Assembly: GCA_903908065.1 (NCBI GenBank)
Contig: CAIVQO010000046.1
Location: 1 to 34,164, forward strand
Reading direction: 5' to 3'
DNA from: an uncultured beta proteobacterium
GTDB lineage: Bacteria > Pseudomonadota > Gammaproteobacteria > Burkholderiales > Rhodocyclaceae
Length of the DNA stretch: 34,164 bases
In this document: positions 7,180-15,291 of the stretch, piece after piece
Layout of the letters: each line of letters starts with the position of its first letter
How positions within the stretch are numbered: position 1 is the first letter of the stretch
The notes under the pieces: model-generated
Told to the model about the DNA's origin: nothing
What the model saw: only the letters and a program-made list of their open reading frames with translations
Database searches by the model: none
Program-made: the position numbers and the translations under genes

Positions 7180-8016
7180 ATGGCGGCCGACGTTTCGCGC
7201 GAAGAGGTGGAGCGCATCCTGCAGGGTATCAACATACCGCCGCGGCCAAGCCTGCTGGGCGAAGTCGATCGTGAATTGGGCCATGCGGATCCGGATTTGC
7301 GGCGTACGGCAGCGCTGATCGGCAAGGATGTCGCACTTTCGGCGGCGGTTCTGAAGACGCTGAATTCGCCGCTGTTCGCCCTGCGTTCCAGGGTCGCCAA
7401 CATTCCGCAGGCGGTGATGCTGCTGGGCGCACGCAACACCCGCTGCGTGATATCCGGGCTGGTATTGCGCAACAGCCTGAGCAGCGCCGCCGCGAGCCTG
7501 GAACGGTTTTGGGACAGTGCGGAAAAAGTGGCATCGATCAATGCCTATATCTGCACCCGGCTGCCGCGCGCGCCGCGCGAGGAGGCCTATGCCCTCGGCC
7601 TGTTTCGTGACTGCGGAATCCCGCTGCTGATGCAGCGCTTCCCCGACTATCGCGAAACCCTCAAGCTGGCGGCCAACCATGAACGCGCCCTGACCGAGGT
7701 GGAGCGCGTACGCCATGGCACTACGCACAATGCGGTTGGCGGTATCGTCGGCCGGAACTGGGGCCTGAGCGATGCCGTGTGCCAGGCGATCCACCATCAC
7801 CATCGGCCGATGGTTGTCGCCGAGGACAGCGTGCTTCCGTTGGTCAAGACCCTTGTGGCGGTCAATTTCCTCGCCGAGCACATCATCGAAACCAGCTTGA
7901 ACCTGCGTCCCGATCCCTTGTGGGAGGCCCATGCTGGTTCCGTCCTGGACCATCTTGAGATGAGCGACGACGTCTATTACGAGATCGAGGAAAATGCATT
8001 GGCGATGTTCAACTAG
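7180..8016 (+). CDS. HDOD domain protein 1 (degenerate HD pair)
   Basis: 278 residues. The HDOD domain occupies about 15-215: IPPRPSLLGEVDREL, IGKDVALSAAVLKTLNSPLF, IPQAVMLLGARNTRCVI and AYALGLFRDCGIPLLMQRF. Where HD-type enzymes have HD, this protein has RD (LFRDCG), so metal-dependent hydrolysis is unlikely. The later AIHHHHRPM histidine cluster is kept. HDOD proteins are generally non-catalytic signalling or scaffold proteins found beside receivers, kinases and GGDEF proteins. It begins 12 bp after the binding-protein gene and ends 39 bp before the kinase gene. It differs from the second HDOD protein in this cluster, which keeps an intact HD. Confidence 0.9.
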   Translation: MAADVSREEVERILQGINIPPRPSLLGEVDRELGHADPDLRRTAALIGKDVALSAAVLKTLNSPLFALRSRVANIPQAVMLLGARNTRCVISGLVLRNSLSSAAASLERFWDSAEKVASINAYICTRLPRAPREEAYALGLFRDCGIPLLMQRFPDYRETLKLAANHERALTEVERVRHGTTHNAVGGIVGRNWGLSDAVCQAIHHHHRPMVVAEDSVLPLVKTLVAVNFLAEHIIETSLNLRPDPLWEAHAGSVLDHLEMSDDVYYEIEENALAMFN

Positions 8017-8055
8017 CATCGCCCAATCGACATCCCCCCGCGCTTTGCCTTCCCG

Positions 8056-11010
8056 ATGAACGCCGCCAAAACCTTCCTGAGTGTCCTGACTAACCGCTAC
8101 CTGCAGCTCGACTTGCGCGGCAAGCTGACCGTGGCGCTAATCGGCGGCACCCTGATGCTGGGCATGGTGGTGACGATCACCGCCTATGTCGCCGCGCGCC
8201 ACCAGAATACCACGCAGAGCCAGATGCTGCTCGAAGCGCGTGGCAAACTGGAAATGCGCGAAATCGAACTGACCCTGTCCGGCATGGTCGACCTCGCGGA
8301 ATCGATCGCCACCAACACCGTCACCGCCAACGCCCTGGCCGATTCGCGCGGACGGGAGATCTACCTGACGCCGCTGTTGCGCAACCAGAAGCTTGCCGTT
8401 CCCGGCGCCAGCCTGACGGTGGTGGATTACCGCGGCCGCCCGGCCGCCAGCAGTGCCGATCCGGCACCGGATTACACCAGGGATGCCGACTTCGCCGCGA
8501 TGATGGCGAGCGGAAAGCCGCGGGCCGGCATCCTGCGCGGCCCCGGCCCGGCGGCGCTGCAACTGGCCTTGCCGATCCGCTATCGGCTCACGGAGCAGAC
8601 CGAGGGCGGCGTGATGATGCGCATCCCGCTGGCCGGCCTGCTGGCGCCGTCGAATGCCATCGACGGACACTGGCTGAAGGATGCCGGAGGCCAGCTGGCA
8701 GCCGGAGAGATCCCGGAACACGCCCATTTTTCGGTGGACGTACCGCTGTCGCTGCCGAGTTCGCTCGCCGGCGTGCCGCTCACTCTCAGCGTGGCGCACG
8801 ACCGTGCCGATGCGATGCGTTCGGTGCAGATCCTGATGGGCGTGTTCCTGCTGATCGGCGTGTTCGTGGTGGCTGCGGTGGTGGCCTTCGCCCGTGCCGG
8901 GGCGCGCTTCATCACCGCGCCGCTGGGCGACATCGCCCTGGCTGCCGAGCAGATTGCCGCCAGCGGCCGCCCCGTGGCGCGCCTGCCGGACCGCGGCAAG
9001 GATGAATTCGGGCGCATCGCGGTGGCCTTCAACACCATGGTCGATCGCCTCGCCGAATCTTATGCAGAGCTGGAAAACCGCGTCGCCGAACGTACCCGTG
9101 ATTACGAGGAAAGCCGCCACGAGGCCGAAAAAGCCAGCAACCTGCTGCGCGAAGCCGTGCAGAGCATCGCGCTGGGTTTCACCATTTATGACGAGAACGA
9201 CCGCCTGGTGCTGTGCAACGATGCCTACCTGAGCTTCTACGAGGCCAGCCGCGACCTGATCGTTCCTGGCGCCAGCTTCGAGGACATCGTTCGCCGCGGT
9301 GCCGAGCGTGGACAATATGTCGAGGCTGCCGGGCGGGTTGACGAGTGGGTGGCCCAGCGTGTCGCCCAACACCAGGGCGCCCGGGGCGAGGTGATCGAGC
9401 AACAGCTGGGCGACGGGCGCTGGCTGATGATCGTCGAGCATCGTACGCCGAGCGGCTACATCGTCGGCAACCGCATCGACATCACCGAGCTCAAGGCCGC
9501 CACCGAAGCCCTGCGCCAGCGCGAGCTGTACCTGCGCGCCACGCTCGACAACCTGCCCTTCTTCTTCTGGCTCAAGGATGCCGACAGCCGCTTCCTGGCG
9601 GTGAACCAGGTCTTCGCCACGGCCTGCGGCCGGTCCGGCCCGGAGGAAGTGGTCGGCCTCACCGACCACGACGTCTGGCCTCCCGACCTGGCGCTGCGTT
9701 ATCGGACCGACGACCTCGAGGTGATGGCCAGCCGCCACGAAAGATCGGTCGAAGAGCCCGTGGCGGGCGGCGCGGACGCCGGCTGGATCGAAACCTACAA
9801 GAAGCCGGTGATCGCGCCCGACGGCAGCATCCTTGGCACGGTCGGCTTCGCCCGCGACATCAGCGATCGGCGGCGCGCAGAAGCGCGCGCTCACGAACAT
9901 GCGGAACAGCTCAACGCAATTTTCGACCTGAGTCCGGACGGCTTCGTCTCCTTCGACGGTGCGCGTTGCGTCAAGTACGTCAGTCCGGCATTCAGCCGCC
10001 TCACCGGACTGGAAGCGCAGGCCTGCATCGGGCTGGAAGAAGCCGTTTTCGCCGAGCGTCTCGCGGCGCTATGCATCCCCGAAGCGCGCTTCGCCGGGGT
10101 GGCGCCGCTGCGCCAGCCGCGCAAGATCGAACGCCACACGCCTGGCGCCACCCATGAGCGGCGCCAGACCATCGAGATCACCGGTCCGGGGCGCCGGGTG
10201 CTCGAAGTCGGACTGCGCGAGTCGCGCGCGGAAACCGTTTCCCAGATCCTCTACCTGCGCGACATCACGCACGAATCCGAGGTCGACCAGCTGAAGAGCG
10301 AATTCCTGTCCACCGCCGCGCACGAACTGCGCACGCCGATGGCCAGCATCTACGGCTTTGCCGAGTTGATGTTGGCGCAGGAGTTCGAACCCGAAGAGCA
10401 GCGCGAATTCCTTGCCACCATCTTCCGCCAGTCCGAACTGATGATCTCGATCATCAACGAACTGCTCGACCTGGCCCGCATCGAGGCCCGGCGCGGCAAA
10501 GATTTCAACATCCAGCGCATCGACCTGCGGGAACTGTTGCGCGAAGTCCTCGGCGGCTTCAAGTCACCCGACGGGCGGCCGTCGCCGCAGGAACCGGCGC
10601 CCAACGGCCCGCGCTGGGTGCGCGGCGACCGGAAGAAGCTCACCCAGGCGATCGGCAACGTGCTGTCGAATGCATACAAATATTCCCCCGCCGGCGGCAC
10701 TGTGGGCATCGACCTGCCGGAATCCGGCGAACAGCTCGGCATCCGCATCACCGACCACGGGATCGGCATGACTCCAGAGCAGCTGGATCGCGTTTTCGAA
10801 CGCTTTTATCGCGCCGACAGCTCGGGCAAGATTCCCGGCACGGGCCTGGGCATGAGCATCGTCAAGGAAATCGTCGAACTCCATGGCGGCCATATCGAAC
10901 TCGACAGCAAAGTCGGCGCCGGCACCACGGTGACGATCTGGCTGCAGCCGCCTGCGGCAACGCCTGACGAAGCCGCGACTCCCCCTACCGCGCAGAAGGA
11001 AGGCCCATGA
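8056..11010 (+). CDS. Membrane sensor histidine kinase with HAMP and three PAS domains
   Basis: 984 residues. Membrane segment 1 is about 24-47; a periplasmic sensor region of about 210 residues follows; membrane segment 2 is about 261-284 (MGVFLLIGVFVVAAVVAFA). HAMP covers about 285-337 (ITAPLGDIALAAEQIAASG), followed by a coiled coil. PAS 1, of the PAS_7 type, is about 367-480 (ALGFTIYDENDRLVLCNDAY). PAS 2 is about 495-610 (LDNLPFFFWLKDADSRFLAV). PAS 3 is about 620-735. The HisKA H-box has His756 in TAAHELRTPM. The ATPase has the N-box with Asn872 (GNVLSNAYKYSP), G1 DHGIGM and G2 GTGLGMSIVKEIV. It is thus a complete autokinase without its own receiver. The stop overlaps the start of receiver 2 by four bases, making that the natural phosphoacceptor. 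The ribosome site is weak, so the start is less certain. Confidence 0.93.
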   Translation: MNAAKTFLSVLTNRYLQLDLRGKLTVALIGGTLMLGMVVTITAYVAARHQNTTQSQMLLEARGKLEMREIELTLSGMVDLAESIATNTVTANALADSRGREIYLTPLLRNQKLAVPGASLTVVDYRGRPAASSADPAPDYTRDADFAAMMASGKPRAGILRGPGPAALQLALPIRYRLTEQTEGGVMMRIPLAGLLAPSNAIDGHWLKDAGGQLAAGEIPEHAHFSVDVPLSLPSSLAGVPLTLSVAHDRADAMRSVQILMGVFLLIGVFVVAAVVAFARAGARFITAPLGDIALAAEQIAASGRPVARLPDRGKDEFGRIAVAFNTMVDRLAESYAELENRVAERTRDYEESRHEAEKASNLLREAVQSIALGFTIYDENDRLVLCNDAYLSFYEASRDLIVPGASFEDIVRRGAERGQYVEAAGRVDEWVAQRVAQHQGARGEVIEQQLGDGRWLMIVEHRTPSGYIVGNRIDITELKAATEALRQRELYLRATLDNLPFFFWLKDADSRFLAVNQVFATACGRSGPEEVVGLTDHDVWPPDLALRYRTDDLEVMASRHERSVEEPVAGGADAGWIETYKKPVIAPDGSILGTVGFARDISDRRRAEARAHEHAEQLNAIFDLSPDGFVSFDGARCVKYVSPAFSRLTGLEAQACIGLEEAVFAERLAALCIPEARFAGVAPLRQPRKIERHTPGATHERRQTIEITGPGRRVLEVGLRESRAETVSQILYLRDITHESEVDQLKSEFLSTAAHELRTPMASIYGFAELMLAQEFEPEEQREFLATIFRQSELMISIINELLDLARIEARRGKDFNIQRIDLRELLREVLGGFKSPDGRPSPQEPAPNGPRWVRGDRKKLTQAIGNVLSNAYKYSPAGGTVGIDLPESGEQLGIRITDHGIGMTPEQLDRVFERFYRADSSGKIPGTGLGMSIVKEIVELHGGHIELDSKVGAGTTVTIWLQPPAATPDEAATPPTAQKEGP
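10909..10920 (-). repeat. Dispersed 12-mer, copy 3
   Basis: GGCGCCGACTTT on the minus strand, within the kinase ATPase domain; the sense strand encodes K-V-G-A. Confidence 0.7.
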
Positions 11011-11396
11011 AGCGCATCCTGATCGTTGATGACCAAAGCAACATCCGCTGGATGATCCGCCTCGCCTTGCGCGAGCATTTTGCGGTGGACGAGGCCGACA
11101 ACCCGCAGGCCGCCTGGGGCATGATCAAGAAGCGCCGGCCCGATGGCATCGTGCTCGACGTGCTGATGCCGGGCGGCACCGACGGCTTCCAGTTCTGCAA
11201 GCGCATCAAGGGCGAACCCGAACTGGCATCGATCAACATTGTGCTGGTTACCGCCTGCGGCGAGGACAATGACCGCGAACGCGGTCGCCTGGCCGGTGCC
11301 AATGGCTATTTCGTCAAGCCGCTGAGCCCCCTGGCGCTGGCCAACCACTTTCGTTCGGCGCTGAAAGATGACGCCGGCGCGCCGGGCACGACTTGA
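11007..11396 (+). CDS. Single-domain response regulator (CheY-like receiver 2)
   Basis: 129 residues, one receiver domain: ILIVDDQSNIRWMIRLAL, phosphoacceptor Asp51 in GIVLDVLMPGGTDG, Thr in LVTACGED, and Lys104 in YFVKPLSP. There is no output domain. The ATGA overlap with the kinase gene marks it as the probable cognate partner. It is similar to receiver 1 (4128-4499) in length, layout and key positions, including a closely related C-terminal KP(F/L)SPL segment. The two probably arose by duplication, or serve as alternative targets of the same kinase. Confidence 0.92.
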   Translation: MKRILIVDDQSNIRWMIRLALREHFAVDEADNPQAAWGMIKKRRPDGIVLDVLMPGGTDGFQFCKRIKGEPELASINIVLVTACGEDNDRERGRLAGANGYFVKPLSPLALANHFRSALKDDAGAPGTT

Positions 11397-11403
11397 GGCT
11401 ATC

Positions 11404-11739
11404 ATGCCCCGGATGCGCACCCGACCACGCTACCTGCCGCTGATCGAAGCCGACGCCGGCATGGTGCTCGGCAGCCCGGTCCATATTGCGCAGCATGGCC
11501 AGTTGCGCTACTCCCTGCCTGCCGGCCATAGCCTGACTGCCGACAATCTCCGCCAACTGGCGGCCCATCGCGCGGAATATGTCTTCATCGCCGAAGCCGA
11601 CACACGCAGCGACGAACAGGTGGCCATCGATGCCGCCGAGGCTGCCCGGCGGGTGATGGAAATATTTTCCGGCGCCGACCTCGGCGACCCGACCATGGCG
11701 ACCCTGTTCGACCAGGTGCTGGCCTACCGGAGCGCGTGA
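11404..11739 (+). CDS. Small stand-alone domain resembling the N-terminal region of HD-GYP proteins
   Basis: 111 residues from the ATG at 11404 (TTGAGG upstream, 7-base gap after receiver 2). The segment PLIEADAGMVLGSPVHIAQHGQ, then YSLPAGHSLTADNLRQL and AEYVFIAE, matches the kind of small beta-rich domain often found ahead of HD-GYP phosphodiesterases (a 'G-M-V-L-x-x-P-V ... L-P-A-G-x-x-L-T' pattern). After residue about 65 there is only a helical tail (EQVAIDAAEAARRVMEIF) and no catalytic domain. The following gene supplies an HDOD domain and overlaps its stop by one base (TGATG), so the pair could be a split version of a fused protein. The domain resemblance is by eye; function unknown. 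Confidence 0.7.
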   Translation: MPRMRTRPRYLPLIEADAGMVLGSPVHIAQHGQLRYSLPAGHSLTADNLRQLAAHRAEYVFIAEADTRSDEQVAIDAAEAARRVMEIFSGADLGDPTMATLFDQVLAYRSA

Positions 11740-12596
11740 TGAGCATCGCCGCCATCTGCCGCGACGATGTCATCGGGCGCGCGCATGAATTGCCCGCCTT
11801 CCCGCGCATCGTGGTCGAGATCCTGGCCACACTCGACGATCCGGATTCCAGCCTCGAACTCCTCACCGGCCACATCAAGCACGATCCGGTGATTACCGCC
11901 CGCATCCTGGCGATGGCCAACACGGCGGCCAGCATGACGCGCCGTCTATCCTTGGTGCGCGACGTGTTCACCGCCACCAGCCTGATCGGACTCGGGCGCG
12001 TGCGCGAAACGGCGCTGACCACGCGGCTCGGCAGCTTCGCCGCCGAACTCGGCGGCGGCGGCGCGAGGGGATTCTGGCGGCATAGCGTCGCGGTGGGCGT
12101 CTGCAGCGAGGAACTGGCACACCACGTCAACCTGCGCACCCCGGGCGACGTCGCACTGGTTGCCGGGCTGTTGCACGACATCGGCCAGCTCTGGCTGGCG
12201 CGCTTCCGCCCGGGTGACTACCGCGAAACCTGGGACGATGCGCTCTCCCACGCCCACGGCATCGTCCAGGCGGAGCGGGAACACTTCGGCATCGACCATG
12301 CGGAAATCGGCGCCTGGCTGGCCGAGCATTGGGGCCTGCCGACCCAGATCATCGCCGCGATCCGCCACCACCACGATGCCGGCAATGAGGAACCGGAGCT
12401 GCTGGTGCCGCTGCTGCACGTGGCCGAGGTGCTGAGCAATGCCCTCGATCTCGGCGGGAGGAAGGAAAATCGCGTCACGGCCATTTCCAGCACCGCCTGC
12501 GCCCGCCTGGGCCTGACCTGGGACGCCAGCGTGCACGGCATGTTCGGCCGCATCGAGGCGCGCAGCGCCCACGCCAACCTGATCTTCGCCGGCTGA
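11739..12596 (+). CDS. HDOD domain protein 2 (HD pair intact)
   Basis: 285 residues from the ATG at 11739. The HDOD fold is recognised from ELPAFPRIVVEILATLDDPD, IKHDPVITARILAMANTAA, SLIGLGRVRETAL, FWRHSVAVGVCSEEL and ALVAGLLHDIGQLWLARF. Unlike HDOD protein 1 it keeps the HD pair (LLHDIG), preceded by RHS and followed by DHAEIGAWLAEHWGLP and AIRHHHDAG, so most HD-superfamily metal ligands appear present. It might retain phosphohydrolase activity, although most HDOD proteins are considered non-enzymatic. It is the last gene of the plus-strand signalling run and converges on the acyltransferase gene 19 bp away. No clear terminator lies in that gap. Confidence 0.9.
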   Translation: MSIAAICRDDVIGRAHELPAFPRIVVEILATLDDPDSSLELLTGHIKHDPVITARILAMANTAASMTRRLSLVRDVFTATSLIGLGRVRETALTTRLGSFAAELGGGGARGFWRHSVAVGVCSEELAHHVNLRTPGDVALVAGLLHDIGQLWLARFRPGDYRETWDDALSHAHGIVQAEREHFGIDHAEIGAWLAEHWGLPTQIIAAIRHHHDAGNEEPELLVPLLHVAEVLSNALDLGGRKENRVTAISSTACARLGLTWDASVHGMFGRIEARSAHANLIFAG

Positions 12597-12615
12597 AGCC
12601 GAAGAAGGGCGGCGC

Positions 12616-13515
12616 TCAGCCTTTCGAACTAAGCAGCGCCCCGATCTGATCATCCTTGTTGCGCCACAGCTGCTTGACCCATTCGCCGAACGCCTCGCGC
12701 ACCGCCGGATCGGCGGCGTAGTCGCCTTGCATCAGGTGTTCCGGCACCGGCAGGCTCTGCACGCGCACGATCACCCGGCGCATGCGGCCGCAGAGGAAAT
12801 CGACGAAACCCGGCGCACCGTCGGGATAGACGATGGTGACGTCGAGGATGGCGCGGAACTTGTCGCCCATGGCGTTGAGCGCCAGCGCGATGCCGCCGGC
12901 TTTGGGCTTCAGCAGGTGGCGGTAAGGTGACTGCTGCTTCGCATGCTTGGCCGCGGTGAAGCGCGTGCCTTCGAGGAAGTTCATCACGCTGGTGGGAATC
13001 AGGGCGAACTTTTCGCAGGCGCGGCGGGTGGCCTCCTGATCCTTGCCGCGCATTTCCGGATGCCGCTTCAGGTAGTCCTCGCTGTGGCGGCGCATGAAGG
13101 GGAAATCCAGCGCCCACCAGGCCAGGCCCATGATCGGCACCCATTTCAGCTGGTCCTTGATGAAGAATTTGAGCAGCGGGATGCGCCGGTTGAAAATGTG
13201 CTGCAGGACGAAGATGTCGGTCCAGCTCTGGTGGTTGCTGTTGACCAGGTACCAGCCGCGCGGGTCGAGTCCGGCGACGCCTTGGACATCCCACTCCATG
13301 CGCTGGGTGAGCCGCATCCAACCGCTGTTGCCGGCGATCCAGGCTTCGGCGATACGTACCAGCAGCGGGTCGATGGCCAGTCGTACCGACCTGAAGGGGA
13401 GGATCAGTCGCAGCACCGCAAAGGCCAGCAACAGCGGCACCCAGAACAGGATGTTGAGGAACAACAGCAGGAAGGCGATCAGGCCCAGCAGCGGCCCCGG
13501 CAGGACGTTCAGCAT
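12616..13515 (-). CDS. 1-acylglycerol-3-phosphate-type acyltransferase (YihG/PlsC-like)
   Basis: 299 residues from the ATG at 13515; longer forms would run into the matB reading frame. A long hydrophobic N-terminal stretch (LGLIAFLLLFLNILFWVPLL, about 8-45) anchors it in the inner membrane. Motif I is NHQSWTDIF (catalytic NHxxxxD), a KDQLKWVPIMG segment follows, motif III is FLEGTRFT, and a KAGGIALALNAMG segment resembles motif IV. The family moves acyl groups from acyl-ACP or acyl-CoA to lysophospholipids; the length and layout resemble E. coli YihG rather than the shorter PlsC. The gene starts 7 bp after matB ends and is probably co-transcribed with it. Substrate preference is not visible. 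Confidence 0.88.
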   Translation of the reverse strand: MLNVLPGPLLGLIAFLLLFLNILFWVPLLLAFAVLRLILPFRSVRLAIDPLLVRIAEAWIAGNSGWMRLTQRMEWDVQGVAGLDPRGWYLVNSNHQSWTDIFVLQHIFNRRIPLLKFFIKDQLKWVPIMGLAWWALDFPFMRRHSEDYLKRHPEMRGKDQEATRRACEKFALIPTSVMNFLEGTRFTAAKHAKQQSPYRHLLKPKAGGIALALNAMGDKFRAILDVTIVYPDGAPGFVDFLCGRMRRVIVRVQSLPVPEHLMQGDYAADPAVREAFGEWVKQLWRNKDDQIGALLSSKG

Positions 13516-13522
13516 GCGTGCG

Positions 13523-15049
13523 TCAAGGCTTCGGCCGCGGCGAATACTCCTGGCGCAGGAGGTTCTTCTGCACCTTGCCCATGGCATTGCGCGGCAGCTC
13601 GTCGACCAGGTACACCCACTTCGGCACCTTGAAATTCGCCAGGCGGCCCTTCACCGCGGCGATGATGCCGGCCTCGGTCAGCGCCTTGCCGGAAGCGTTC
13701 TTCTGCCGCACTACCACGGCGGTGACGGCTTCGCCGAAATCCGCGTGCGGCAGCCCGATCACCGCCGACTCGGCAACGCCGGGCAGGGCGTCGATCAGTT
13801 CCTCGATCTCCTTCGGGTAGACGTTGAGCCCGCCGGTGATCACCAGGTCCTTGGAGCGGCCGTTGATGGTGATATAGAAATCGGCATCCCAGCTGCCCAT
13901 GTCGCCAGTGATGAAAAAGCCGTCGGCGGTGAATTCCTCGCGGGTTTTTTCCGGCATGTTCCAGTAACCGAGGAAGACATTGTCGCCCTTGACCTGGATG
14001 GAGCCGATCTCGCCGGTCTTTACCGCCGTACCGCCAGCGCCGACTATGCGGATCGCCGTCCCCGGCAGCGGAAAGCCGACAGTGCCGCCGCGCCGTTCGC
14101 CGTCGTAGGGGTTGGAGGTGAACATGCCGCCTTCGGTCATGCCGTAGCGTTCGAGTATCGTGTGGCCGGTGCGCGCACGAAACTCGTCGAAGGTCTCCTT
14201 CAACAGCGGCGCTGAGCCCGAGATGAACAGGCGCATGTTGCGACAGGTCTCGCGGCCGAAGCCGGGGTCGAGCAGCAGGCGCACGTAATAGGTCGGCACG
14301 CCCATCATCACGGTCGATTCGGGCAGCAGCTTCATGGCGCGCGCGGCATCGAACTTCGGCTCGAAGAACATCGCCGAACCGTTCAGCAGCGCGGTATGGC
14401 AGGCGACGAACAGGCCATGCACGTGGAAGGTGGGCAGCATGTGCAGCAGCACGTCGCCGGGCCGGAACGCCCAGTACTCGTGCAGCGTGCGCGCGTTGTG
14501 CGCAAGGTTGCCGTGCGACAGCATTGCCCCCTTGGAGCGGCCGGTGGTGCCCGAGGTGTAAAGGATGGCGGCGAGGTCGCGACTGCCGCGTTCCAGCGTG
14601 GCGAACTCGTCGGCCTGCGGTGTCGCGGCGGCGATCAGCGAGCCGTGCCCGGCATCGTCGAGTTCCAGCACATGGGCCACGCCCGCCTGTGTCGCAAGCT
14701 CGTCGGCCAGCGCACGCATCTGCGGCCGGCAGACGAAGAGCCCGGGTGTCGCGTCCTTGAGGAAGTGCTCCAGTTCATGGCGCTGGTAAGCGGGGTTGAG
14801 CGGCAGGAAGACCGTGCCGGCGCGCAAGCTGGCGAGGTAGAGCACCAGCGCTTCGGGCGTCTTTTCCACCTGGGCGGCAACGCGGTCGCCGGGTTTCAAG
14901 CCCAGCGCGACAATCATGTTGGCCATCCGCGCCGAGGCGCGCTCGACATCACCGTAGGTCCACACCCGGCCGTCGGGCAGGATCAGGCAGGGCGCGGCGA
15001 GGTCGGCAGGGAAGCCGGTGGCGAGGAGCGAATAGAGGTTGTGGTTCAT
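13523..15049 (-). CDS. matB: Malonyl-CoA synthetase
   Basis: 508 residues, the usual length for MatB. It is an acyl-adenylate-forming ligase: malonate + ATP + CoA gives malonyl-CoA + AMP + PPi, in the cytosol. Motifs: P-loop ILYTSGTTGRSKGAMLSHGN (about 165-185), MLPTFHVHGLF, ERYGMTEGGMFTSNPYDG (adenine/A5 region), FFITGDMG (A7), GRSKDLVITGGLNVYPKEIE (A8 hinge) and catalytic Lys492 in PRNAMGKVQK. Many of these match Rhodopseudomonas palustris MatB almost word for word, including TSNPYDG and GLPHADFGEAVTAVVVR, which supports malonate over other short acids. The decarboxylase and TRAP genes lie in the next minus-strand unit upstream. One dispersed 12-mer copy falls inside the gene. Confidence 0.93.
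   Translation of the reverse strand: MNHNLYSLLATGFPADLAAPCLILPDGRVWTYGDVERASARMANMIVALGLKPGDRVAAQVEKTPEALVLYLASLRAGTVFLPLNPAYQRHELEHFLKDATPGLFVCRPQMRALADELATQAGVAHVLELDDAGHGSLIAAATPQADEFATLERGSRDLAAILYTSGTTGRSKGAMLSHGNLAHNARTLHEYWAFRPGDVLLHMLPTFHVHGLFVACHTALLNGSAMFFEPKFDAARAMKLLPESTVMMGVPTYYVRLLLDPGFGRETCRNMRLFISGSAPLLKETFDEFRARTGHTILERYGMTEGGMFTSNPYDGERRGGTVGFPLPGTAIRIVGAGGTAVKTGEIGSIQVKGDNVFLGYWNMPEKTREEFTADGFFITGDMGSWDADFYITINGRSKDLVITGGLNVYPKEIEELIDALPGVAESAVIGLPHADFGEAVTAVVVRQKNASGKALTEAGIIAAVKGRLANFKVPKWVYLVDELPRNAMGKVQKNLLRQEYSPRPKP
14036..14047 (+). repeat. Dispersed 12-mer, copy 4
   Basis: AGCGCCGACTAT on the plus strand, antisense to matB (sense codons I-V-G-A). Confidence 0.7.
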
Positions 15050-15079
15050 ATTGGCGCCGCCCTTACACGGGAGAGTCTC

Positions 15080-15107
15080 ATTTTAGCCACGGCCCCGGAG
15101 CATGCAA
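15080..15107 (-). promoter_or_regulatory. Candidate sigma-70 promoter for matB
   Basis: On the minus strand, TTGCAT (15107-15102), a 16-bp spacer, then TAAAAT (15085-15080), 30 bp upstream of the matB ATG at 15049. The -10 matches five of six consensus bases and the -35 three of six. The downstream AAGGGCGG could serve as ribosome site. Confidence 0.45.
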
Positions 15108-15254
15108 TCAATGAAATCCGGGGCGCCGGAATGCCCCGGCTGCCGCCTCTGAGGCACCAAAGAATGACCGATCCCGATTTCGGTGAGCGGTTCGGCTACC
15201 CGGCTTTGCGCGTGCCGAAAACGAGCCGGCCACATGGATGCCCCAAGCAACGCT

Positions 15255-15260
15255 TACAAT
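15255..15260 (+). promoter_or_regulatory. Candidate -10 element (TACAAT) for the HD-like gene
   Basis: CTTACAATCGG lies 32 bp before the ATG at 15292, giving a short leader with GGAG at about 15270. No good -35 hexamer is visible. The element favours the start at 15292 over the in-frame ATG at 15238, which would lie upstream of the transcription start. Confidence 0.35.
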
Positions 15261-15291
15261 CGGCAATTCGGAGACTAGCCCCCTGGCCCCC

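Noticed and set aside
8137-9900. A 587-codon antisense frame over the histidine kinase
   Set aside because: His/Gln/Val-rich shadow composition and no motifs; the sense strand encodes a complete kinase.
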